From Deltaproteobacteria bacterium (GTDB taxonomy: Bacteria > Myxococcota_A > UBA796): a stretch of DNA of 12,162 nucleotides. The notes under the pieces are model-generated. The model was not told the DNA's origin, did not search any database, and was given only the letters and a program-made list of their open reading frames with translations. The position numbers were made by a program, and so were the translations under genes. The first letter of the stretch is position 1. Each line of letters begins with the position of its first letter. Positions 6,976 to 12,162 of this stretch are shown piece after piece. The stretch lies in assembly GCA_002707085.1 (NCBI GenBank), contig PALY01000101.1, positions 9,747 through 21,908 of the forward strand, given 5' to 3'.

Positions 6976-8328
6976 GGCGGAGAGATACCGCAGCATGAGG
7001 TCGATGTGCCTGGCGCTCCACGGGGTGTGTTTAAGACCGTGGACGCTGCGATGGATGCTGCGGCTCACGCACAGTTGACGCTGATGGCGATGCCTTTGGA
7101 AAAACGCCGCGAAATCATTGGAAACATTCGAAAGCGAGCAGCGGAAGACGTGCATTCATTGGCCAAATTGGCTTTGGATGAAACGGGCCTGGGTCGCTAC
7201 GAAGACAAGATTAAGAAGAACCTATTGGTCATTCATAAGACACCGGGTCCAGAGATTCTGGAGCCAATCGCCTATACCGGTGACGATGGCCTTACGCTGA
7301 TAGAGCGCGCCCCTTACGGGGTCATGGGGTCGATCACTCCCTGTACCAATCCAACAGAAACCATCATTAATAATGGTATTGGGATGGTGGCCGCCGGCAA
7401 TACGGTTGTGTTCAACACGCACCCAGCCGCAAAAAAGACCAGTGCTTACTGTATTGACCTGATCAACAAGGCGAGCATTGAAGTTGGCGGTCCTGAAAAC
7501 TTGATGAACTGTGTCGAGTCTCCAACGATTGCTTCCGCCAATGAAGTGATGACACACAAGACGACTGCCATGGTGGTTGTGACCGGTGGCGGAGAAGTTG
7601 TTCGCGCGGCAATGAACTCGGGTAAGAAGTGCGTTGCAGCAGGACCAGGAAACCCTCCAGTTGTCGTTGACGAAACCGCCGATATCGATCTGGCGGGGCG
7701 CGGAATCGTTCGGGGCGCTAGCTTTGACAACAATGTCATTTGTACCGATGAGAAGGAAGTTCTGGTCGTAGAAAAGGTGGCAGACAAGCTGTTGGCCGTC
7801 ATGAAAGATGAAGGCGCAGTGATCTTGAGAAATCACCAAATCACGCGTTTGGAAAAGCTGATTTTGACGCCTGATCGCGAACACATCAATCGTTCTTGGG
7901 TCGGTCAGGATGCCGCCAAGATGCTTCGTGAGATCGATGTTCCATTTTCGGGTGATCCCCGTCTGATTGTGTGCGAAGTACCCTTCAGTCATCCTTTTGT
8001 TCAGCTTGAACTTTTGATGCCCGTGATTGGCGTGGTTCGTGTTCCGGATGTACATCAGGCCATTGATTTGGCTTTAGAGGCAGAACATGGCTTCCGCCAT
8101 ACGGCGAGTATGTATTCTCGAAACCTTGATTCCTTACACCGCATGGCGTGTGTGATGAATTGCTCTATCTTCGTAAAGAATGCGCCCAATTATGCGGGTT
8201 TAGGGTTTGGCGGCGAAGGCTACACCAGCTTTACGATCGCGAGTCCGACCGGCGATGGATTGACAACAGCCCGTACTTGGACCCGAGAACGTAGATGTAC
8301 GCTCGCTGGGTACTTCCGCATCGTTTAA
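6922..8328 (+). CDS. CoA-acylating aldehyde dehydrogenase, BMC cargo (PduP/EutE type)
   Basis: This 468-residue enzyme is predicted to oxidise a short aldehyde with NAD+ and CoA to acyl-CoA inside the compartment. The catalytic Cys is C274 in SFDNNVIC, followed by TDEKEV as in PduP/EutE. The cofactor region includes VTGGGEVV (about 220-227) and GPGNPPVVVDETADI. TNPTETI near residue 140 and the ending GDGLTTARTWTRERRC are also typical. Residues 1-18 form a probable encapsulation helix, with a Gly/Pro-rich linker before the enzyme core. The TGATG start overlap and the TAATG overlap with the next gene show tight coupling to two shell genes. The aldehyde is not fixed by sequence; propionaldehyde from lactaldehyde-type chemistry, lactaldehyde or glycolaldehyde are all possible given the aldolase partner. 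Confidence 0.93.
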   Translation: MQGDQVNEIVAKVLARVRGGEIPQHEVDVPGAPRGVFKTVDAAMDAAAHAQLTLMAMPLEKRREIIGNIRKRAAEDVHSLAKLALDETGLGRYEDKIKKNLLVIHKTPGPEILEPIAYTGDDGLTLIERAPYGVMGSITPCTNPTETIINNGIGMVAAGNTVVFNTHPAAKKTSAYCIDLINKASIEVGGPENLMNCVESPTIASANEVMTHKTTAMVVVTGGGEVVRAAMNSGKKCVAAGPGNPPVVVDETADIDLAGRGIVRGASFDNNVICTDEKEVLVVEKVADKLLAVMKDEGAVILRNHQITRLEKLILTPDREHINRSWVGQDAAKMLREIDVPFSGDPRLIVCEVPFSHPFVQLELLMPVIGVVRVPDVHQAIDLALEAEHGFRHTASMYSRNLDSLHRMACVMNCSIFVKNAPNYAGLGFGGEGYTSFTIASPTGDGLTTARTWTRERRCTLAGYFRIV

Positions 8329-8906
8329 TGAACGACGCGCTCGCGCTTTTTGAGTTGGACAGTGTGGCGTCAGGCCTGCGTGCGTTGGACGTCTTGGTCA
8401 AAGAGGCACCCGTTGAAGTCTTAGAGGCGAACCTGGTAGAGCCTGGCAAGTTTCTGATTCTATTTTCGGGTGGTGTGGCTGAGGTTGATGCCAGCCATAC
8501 AGTCGTCGAAACAGACTATGCGTCGGCCGTAGTGTCTTCTTTGAAACTACCCCTCGTTCACAGTGACATCATTGACGGGCTGCGTGGTGTGGAGAATCGA
8601 AATGAGATCGACACCTTGGGAGTGGTGGAGGGGACGGATGTGGCCACAACCCTTAAAGCGTGTGATCGTTCTTTGAAGGATGCAGAGGTCACACTGTGTG
8701 GGATTCGAGTGGCGATTGGTCTGGGTGGGCGCGCGTACTATGTCGTGTCGGGTACCCAGTCTGATGTTGATGCCAGTGTTTTGGCTGGCCGAACAGTGTT
8801 GGAAAAGAATGAACGGCTTCACCGGACGGAGGTGATTGCACGCCCACATGATGAAATGTTGCCGTGGCTATTGCGACCAGCCCCCTTTGGTTTGGTTAGG
8901 GAGTAG
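8328..8906 (+). CDS. BMC-T shell protein (tandem BMC-domain trimer, HO-T1-like)
   Basis: This 192-residue protein has two BMC domains in tandem: LALFELDSVASGLRALDVLVKEAP begins the first, and LGVVEGTDVATTLKACDRSLKDAEVTL begins the second. IRVAIGLGGRAYYVVSG and a VIARPHDE ending complete the second fold. The pattern follows the single-layer trimer Hoch_5812 (BMC-T1) of H. ochraceum. I use the ATG at 8328, which overlaps the dehydrogenase stop as TAATG and gives the expected N-terminus; a frame open further upstream from 8295 would add residues inside the dehydrogenase gene and has no support. Only a weak RBS is visible, so coupling to the upstream gene probably drives translation. Two different T proteins allow two pore types in one shell. 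Confidence 0.92.
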   Translation: MNDALALFELDSVASGLRALDVLVKEAPVEVLEANLVEPGKFLILFSGGVAEVDASHTVVETDYASAVVSSLKLPLVHSDIIDGLRGVENRNEIDTLGVVEGTDVATTLKACDRSLKDAEVTLCGIRVAIGLGGRAYYVVSGTQSDVDASVLAGRTVLEKNERLHRTEVIARPHDEMLPWLLRPAPFGLVRE

Positions 8907-8908
8907 TT

Positions 8909-9187
8909 ATGGAATTGGCGAGAGTCCTCGGTCGCGTGAGCTGCAGTGTGAAATACCCCACACTTGAAGGGGTCCGTTTGCTCGTGATTCAACCCGTCGA
9001 ACATGATGAGACTCCTGTGGGTGACCCCGTGGTTGCAGCGGATGCTTTACAGGCCGGGCCTGGAGATTTGGTCAGTTGGGTCACAGGGCGGGAAGCTGCG
9101 TTGACCCTGCCCAACACCTATGCGCCAGTGGATGTTGGCATTGTGGAAATCGTTGATCATGCCTGGGGCGATCGGAGTTTGCTGTGA
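8909..9187 (+). CDS. BMC-P shell vertex protein (EutN/CcmL family), second paralogue
   Basis: This 92-residue EutN/CcmL-type pentamer subunit opens with MELARVLGRVSCSVKYP, followed by LEGVRLLVIQPV, VVAADALQAGPGDLVSWVTG and PVDVGIVEIVD. The family pattern is clear, although the usual SSARQT segment is replaced by GREAALTL, so its vertex surface would differ from the first paralogue. The ATG follows AGGGAG by 5 nt and begins 2 bp after the BMC-T stop. It overlaps the third paralogue by GTGA. In H. ochraceum two BMC-P genes (Hoch_4425 and Hoch_4426) also sit next to each other, but away from the main locus. Confidence 0.93.
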   Translation: MELARVLGRVSCSVKYPTLEGVRLLVIQPVEHDETPVGDPVVAADALQAGPGDLVSWVTGREAALTLPNTYAPVDVGIVEIVDHAWGDRSLL

Positions 9188-9456
9188 TTTTATGTAGGGT
9201 CATCGGCAACTCGGTTTCGACTGTGAAGCACGAGAGCTATTTGGGACACAAGGTCATGATTGTTCAGCCGGTCAAGACGGACACACATACAGTGCAGGCT
9301 CCGAGCTTTCTTGCCATTGATGCCTGCCGGGCTGGGATGGGCGACCTTGTTCTGGCCGCGCGGGAAGGAAATACGGCTCGCCAGATTTTAAAGAACGATA
9401 ATGCGCCTTTCCATGCTGTAATTGTTGGCGTGGTGGATGAGGTTCATTGCCCGTGA
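9184..9456 (+). CDS. BMC-P shell vertex protein (EutN/CcmL family), third paralogue
   Basis: This 90-residue pentamer-family protein starts at the GTG at 9184, overlapping the previous stop as GTGA, with GGAG 6 nt upstream. Family marks are CRVIGNSVSTVKHE, HKVMIVQPVK, AIDACRAGMGDLVLAARE, NTARQ and FHAVIVGVVDEV. It is diverged from its two neighbours, more than expected for a recent duplication, and carries three Cys residues. Its own stop overlaps the aldolase start as GTGA, giving a chain of coupled genes. A distinct vertex role or assembly partner is possible but not shown. Confidence 0.92.
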   Translation: MILCRVIGNSVSTVKHESYLGHKVMIVQPVKTDTHTVQAPSFLAIDACRAGMGDLVLAAREGNTARQILKNDNAPFHAVIVGVVDEVHCP

Positions 9457-10214
9457 GCCACCCTTTGATCGAACAATGGCGCACAGAGATAGTGGAGTAT
9501 AGCCACCGTCTACATGCCAATGAGTGGGTTGCCAATCATGACGGTAACTTGAGCGCTCGTTTGTCGGACACGCACCTGTTGTGTACACCGACCGCAATAA
9601 GCAAGGGTGATCTTGAAGCTGCGTGGCTGATTGTTGTGGATGGTGAAAACAAGGTGGTCGAGGGCAGTCGACGATCCTTCTCTGAGATTCAACTTCATCG
9701 GGCGGCATATGATGCCAGGCCCGACATCTCTGTGGTGATGCACGCTCATCCGCCGACAAGTTGTGCTTTTGCTGTAGCCGGCGTCCCCATTCCACATCCG
9801 ATGATGGCGGAACCTGTGGTCAGTTTGGGTCGAGAAATTCCGATGGTTCCGTACCATCGCCCAGGTGATCCTAAACTGAGTGAGGCGATTGGAGAAGCCC
9901 TACAGCGGGCCGACGTGATTTTACTTGAACGGCATGGTTTGCTGGCCGTAGGTGGCGGGTTTGAACAGGCTTATCTGCGAATGGAGCTGGTTGAACATTT
10001 GGCGAAAATAGGCTTTAAGGCAAGGCAGCTTGGCCATGCGCGTATATTGCCAGAGTCAGAGATCGATGCATTATCGAAGAAGGGGCGACCCGCTTCGTTT
10101 CCTGTTCGGGAAACCGAAGTACAGCCCAACAGTTCCAAAAATACGAGTGTGGCATCCAGTCCACCACCCCAGGTATCAACCCTTGTTTCAGATGCGTTGA
10201 AGCGATTTAGCTAA
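9453..10214 (+). CDS. Class II aldolase (fuculose/rhamnulose-phosphate aldolase family), BMC cargo
   Basis: This 253-residue zinc aldolase-family enzyme is predicted to split a phosphorylated ketose into DHAP and a short aldehyde. I choose the GTG at 9453 because it overlaps the upstream stop as GTGA and lies 10 nt after GAGG; a TTG at 9447 is the alternative. The catalytic and zinc residues are in place: E78 (SEIQLH), H97 and H99 (HAH), H161 (ERHG). Their spacing matches E. coli FucA (E73, H92, H94, H155) apart from one extra residue. NHDGNLSAR near the N-terminus is the phosphate-binding-type loop. After the core (to about 215) comes a Ser/Pro/Asn-rich linker and a C-terminal amphipathic helix. 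Being the last gene of the BMC operon and carrying that tail, it is probably encapsulated and feeds the aldehyde dehydrogenase. The exact sugar phosphate is unknown. Confidence 0.88.
   Translation: MSHPLIEQWRTEIVEYSHRLHANEWVANHDGNLSARLSDTHLLCTPTAISKGDLEAAWLIVVDGENKVVEGSRRSFSEIQLHRAAYDARPDISVVMHAHPPTSCAFAVAGVPIPHPMMAEPVVSLGREIPMVPYHRPGDPKLSEAIGEALQRADVILLERHGLLAVGGGFEQAYLRMELVEHLAKIGFKARQLGHARILPESEIDALSKKGRPASFPVRETEVQPNSSKNTSVASSPPPQVSTLVSDALKRFS
10173..10208 (+). other. Probable C-terminal encapsulation peptide of the aldolase
   Basis: Residues 241-252 (VSTLVSDALKRF) follow a disordered linker (about 225-240, with SSPPPQ) and form an amphipathic helix with apolar residues at relative positions 1, 4, 5, 8, 9 and 12. 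FucA-type enzymes outside BMC loci do not need such a tail. The targeting role is inferred by analogy with known BMC cargo tails. Confidence 0.7.
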
Positions 10215-10218
10215 ATCG
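10203..10218. repeat. Perfect 16-bp palindrome across the aldolase stop codon
   Basis: CGATTTAGCTAAATCG is its own reverse complement and contains the aldolase stop. It sits between the convergent ends of the BMC operon and the ComEA-like gene. As a hairpin it would have a 6-bp, AT-rich stem and no T-run, so it is a weak terminator at best; chance or a protein-binding site are alternatives. Confidence 0.4.
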
Positions 10219-10228
10219 AGTTCAGCGT

Positions 10229-10744
10229 TCACTTGGTGATGCAATAGCCGCCGAGTCCATTCACAGTCGCGGCACCAATGCCGCGGACCCGCTGTAGGTC
10301 TGCACAGTCGTTAAAGGGGCCATTGGCTGTGCGGTCATCGACGATGGCCTTCGCCTTGGATGGTCCAATACCAGGAATGACCTGAAGGGATGCTGCATCT
10401 GCTTTATTGATGTTGACTGCATTGGGTGTTGGGGTCGCTGCTTGCTGCGGTGACGCTGTACCATCATCTGGTTTTGCGGGGGCACCCGATTTCCCATCAA
10501 AAACCACCAAGGGTGTGATGTTCTGTAAAGTGGCGGGCCCGATGCCCGGAACGGCGTCCAGGTCCGTTACGCTCTTGAAGGGGCCATGTTCAGTTCTATA
10601 TTGGACAATGGCCGATGCTTTTACGGGACCAATCCCTGGAAGTGACACCAAGTCAGTCTCGGATGCTTGATTGACATTTACCCCGGCCCAGGCCGTTACC
10701 GTGAAGAATAGAGATGTAAGGATGGCAATGAAGAATCGGAACAT
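10229..10744 (-). CDS. Exported protein with two ComEA-type helix-hairpin-helix domains
   Basis: The ATG at 10744 is preferred over an upstream TTG at 10756 because it follows GAGG by 6 nt and opens a Sec signal peptide (FRFFIAILTSLFFTVTAWA, cleavage after about residue 20). The mature part of about 150 residues holds two ComEA-like HhH domains (about 22-80 and 112-168), each with two GIG hairpin motifs, joined by a Pro/Ala/Thr/Gln linker. ComEA-type domains bind double-stranded DNA without sequence preference in the periplasm during natural transformation. The second domain has a Cys pair 21 residues apart, absent from the first. The gene is 12 bp downstream of the DUF3006-like gene, and its operon ends tail to tail with the BMC operon. 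It could act in DNA uptake or another extracytoplasmic DNA function. Confidence 0.88.
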   Translation of the reverse strand: MFRFFIAILTSLFFTVTAWAGVNVNQASETDLVSLPGIGPVKASAIVQYRTEHGPFKSVTDLDAVPGIGPATLQNITPLVVFDGKSGAPAKPDDGTASPQQAATPTPNAVNINKADAASLQVIPGIGPSKAKAIVDDRTANGPFNDCADLQRVRGIGAATVNGLGGYCITK

Positions 10745-10756
10745 GAACAACCTCAA

Positions 10757-10978
10757 TCAAATATCAATTTCCATCTCACCACTGTCTTGAGCGCGTAGGC
10801 GTTCAAGTCGTTTTTTATTCTCAGTGTGCAAGATTACGTCAGCATCATGACACAGGACTAAGTCTAAAACTGATCCTTCTTGTGAACCTTTCGGTAACAA
10901 TTGGGTGTCAACCTCTATCAGTTGACCCTCACATTCAAGGATTGCCCGGTCTCCTTCGATGCGATCAATGACAATCAT
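10757..10978 (-). CDS. DUF3006-like small protein
   Basis: This 73-residue protein begins MIVIDRIEGDRAILECEGQ and has the predicted beta-rich first half and acidic/basic end of the DUF3006 family, whose members are often found next to ComEC-type metallo-beta-lactamase genes. The function is unknown. The start ATG overlaps the stop of the upstream gene as ATGA (4 bp), so translation is coupled, and the order MBL, DUF3006, ComEA is itself a supporting argument. No signal peptide is visible, so it is probably cytoplasmic. Confidence 0.75.
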   Translation of the reverse strand: MIVIDRIEGDRAILECEGQLIEVDTQLLPKGSQEGSVLDLVLCHDADVILHTENKKRLERLRAQDSGEMEIDI

Positions 10979-12162
10979 GCGGCAGTAATAGACTTGCTTG
11001 AATCGTCATTATTTGCTTTTGAACGATTCTTTTTTAGCAATTGCCACCAACGAAGTTTTGCCGGTGCAGGTGTGGCTGATTCTTCGGGTGAGGAACTGGG
11101 TTGGCTCTTGGGTTGTGTTTGTTCTGGTTGGGCATCCGTTGGGGCGCGATCCGTACTTTCATCAGAAACAATCGCTTGAGTTTCGGTTGAACACTGGTTT
11201 TGAATGTTCTCTACCGTCTTGGGTCCGATCCCATGGACCCTTTGTAGGTCGGAACATGAACTGAAAGGTCCGTTGGCTGCTCTATCTGCGATGATGGCAG
11301 CAGACTTTGATGGTCCAATTCCATGGAAGGATTCAAGCTCTGCAGCGCTGGCTGTATTCACGTTCACGGTGGAAGCAGAACCGGTGGTAGGTGAGGCGGT
11401 GTGGTGGACCGTTGTTGTTGGCGCAGGCTGTGCTGGGACGACTGTGGCGGCCTTGTCGGCCTTGGCGACATTGGGCGCTGTGGCATCACGTTGAGAGCGA
11501 ATCGAGATGCTGCGTCCAGAGCTAATGAAGGTAATGGTTCCCTGTAAGTCTGTCCTATGGACTTCAACGCCTGCCCGCTCAAGTCTACTGAGGGTCTCTG
11601 GCGCCGGATGGCCATATCGATTTCCAGCACCGGCGCTGATGGCTGCATATTTTGGTTTCACGGCACGAAGTAGGGCGTCTGATGTCGAATGTTTGGAACC
11701 GTGGTGTGCCACTTTCAAGACCTCACACTCGTCGAGTCCACGATTCAGCAAATCTCTCTCTGTGGGATCTTCGGCATCTCCTGTAAATAGAAAACAGATG
11801 TCTTTATGATCAAGGCGGATCACCACGGAGTTGCTGTTGAGGTCCGAACGCGTTCCTCGCAGTAAAGTCGAACGAGGGTAAAGGATGGTCAGTTGGACCT
11901 CGGAACCCACATTAAATCTGCGTCCGCTCACTCCAGCCAGGTATTGGACATCTCCACTTTCGACGGCTTGAAGGGTGCGGGCGTATGTCATGGTGGTGTG
12001 GGTCATGCCATTGTCGACGTATGCACCAACGTCCATTTCTTTTAAAACACCAGGAAGGCCACCAATGTGATCCGCATGCGGATGGGTTGCGATGACCATA
12101 TCGAGTCGTTCGATGACGCGTTGTCGAAGATTATCCAGCACATTGGACTTGGACGTTCCGGC
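10975..12162 (-). CDS. Metallo-beta-lactamase-fold protein (ComEC C-terminal type) fused to a ComEA-like domain, N-terminus cut off
   Basis: The frame is open to the right edge: residues GTSKSN precede the first in-window GTG (12141), as expected inside an MBL domain, so the true start lies outside and 395 residues are visible. Metal-binding motifs are intact: THPHADHIGG early, GDAE in the middle, and AHHGSKHSTS later. A Thr/Pro/Ala-rich linker then leads to one ComEA-type HhH domain (VNVNTASAAEL to the Cys after ENIQNQ) with two GIG motifs. A Pro/Gln/Ser/Glu-rich stretch and a basic, Trp-containing end (RWWQLLKKNRSK) finish the protein. Stand-alone ComEC-type MBL proteins are thought to be nucleases or phosphodiesterases outside the cytoplasm; no ComEC membrane part is visible here. 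A cut-off signal peptide is likely but unseen. It heads the group with the DUF3006 and double-HhH genes. Confidence 0.88.
   Translation of the reverse strand, partial: AGTSKSNVLDNLRQRVIERLDMVIATHPHADHIGGLPGVLKEMDVGAYVDNGMTHTTMTYARTLQAVESGDVQYLAGVSGRRFNVGSEVQLTILYPRSTLLRGTRSDLNSNSVVIRLDHKDICFLFTGDAEDPTERDLLNRGLDECEVLKVAHHGSKHSTSDALLRAVKPKYAAISAGAGNRYGHPAPETLSRLERAGVEVHRTDLQGTITFISSGRSISIRSQRDATAPNVAKADKAATVVPAQPAPTTTVHHTASPTTGSASTVNVNTASAAELESFHGIGPSKSAAIIADRAANGPFSSCSDLQRVHGIGPKTVENIQNQCSTETQAIVSDESTDRAPTDAQPEQTQPKSQPSSSPEESATPAPAKLRWWQLLKKNRSKANNDDSSKSITAA

Noticed and set aside
7222..8055. 277-codon minus-strand open frame opposite the aldehyde dehydrogenase
   Set aside because: It lies wholly within a strongly supported gene, its predicted protein is rich in His, Asn and Arg with no domain-like pattern, and no ribosome binding site was seen. 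It is a shadow of codon usage.
8295..8327. Extended start for the second BMC-T
   Set aside because: The extra 11 residues lie inside the dehydrogenase gene; the ATG at 8328 gives the family-like N-terminus and a TAATG overlap.
9453..10214. Calling the aldolase fucA or rhaD, and the locus a PVM-type fucose/rhamnose compartment
   Set aside because: The catalytic residues fit the family, but class II aldolases vary in substrate, the shell proteins look HO-like, and no fucose or rhamnose isomerase, kinase or lactaldehyde reductase is nearby.

Overview
The window is chromosome-like bacterial DNA of moderate GC (two 60-base lines counted by hand gave 48% and 58%), densely coded on both strands, with no intergenic gap longer than about 100 bp. 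Its centrepiece is an eight-gene bacterial microcompartment (BMC) operon at 5679-10214. The shell proteins closely match, from memory, those of the myxobacterium Haliangium ochraceum (the well-studied 'HO' shell). The N-terminus and [11 protein letters not shown] stretch of the BMC-H protein and the MS(V/I)TLR start of the first BMC-T are nearly the same. With the short-signal lipoproteins and the GT2/AsnB pair, this suggests a Myxococcota or related delta-type lineage. The base composition is clearly below the roughly 70% GC of Haliangium itself, so the source is probably a different and perhaps uncultured relative. The taxon is an inference.

Layout. At the left edge, the last 58 codons of an unidentified plus-strand gene (2-178) run into the end of a minus-strand dnaJ (175-1290). 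A minus-strand group follows. In transcription order it is a lipoprotein (4949 to 4248), a GT2 polyprenyl-phosphate-type glycosyltransferase (4208 to 3237) and a glutamine-hydrolysing asparagine synthetase-like protein (3236 to 1392). The last two are joined as TGAATG. This looks like a cell-envelope or surface-polysaccharide set. A 47-bp divergent gap with two back-to-back consensus ribosome binding sites separates it from a second small lipoprotein (4997-5614).

The BMC operon runs BMC-T (HO-T2 type), BMC-H, BMC-P, CoA-acylating aldehyde dehydrogenase, BMC-T (HO-T1 type), BMC-P, BMC-P, class II aldolase. Junctions are tight: TGATG, TAATG and two GTGA overlaps, with otherwise 2 to 29 bp. It encodes all shell classes (hexamer, two trimers, three different pentamers) and only two enzymes. 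The dehydrogenase carries an N-terminal amphipathic helix and the aldolase a C-terminal one, with identical hydrophobic spacing; these look like cargo-targeting peptides. Together the enzymes could cleave a phosphorylated sugar to DHAP plus a short aldehyde and convert that aldehyde to acyl-CoA inside the shell. The phosphotransacylase, alcohol dehydrogenase, kinase and regulator usual in metabolosomes are not in the window, so cofactor recycling must come from elsewhere or work differently.

At the right, convergent to the BMC operon, is a minus-strand trio of competence/DNA-processing type: a metallo-beta-lactamase-fold protein of ComEC C-terminal type fused to a ComEA-like helix-hairpin-helix domain (cut by the window end), a DUF3006-like small protein, and an exported protein with two ComEA-like domains. 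I see no tRNA, rRNA, CRISPR array, insertion sequence or prophage feature.
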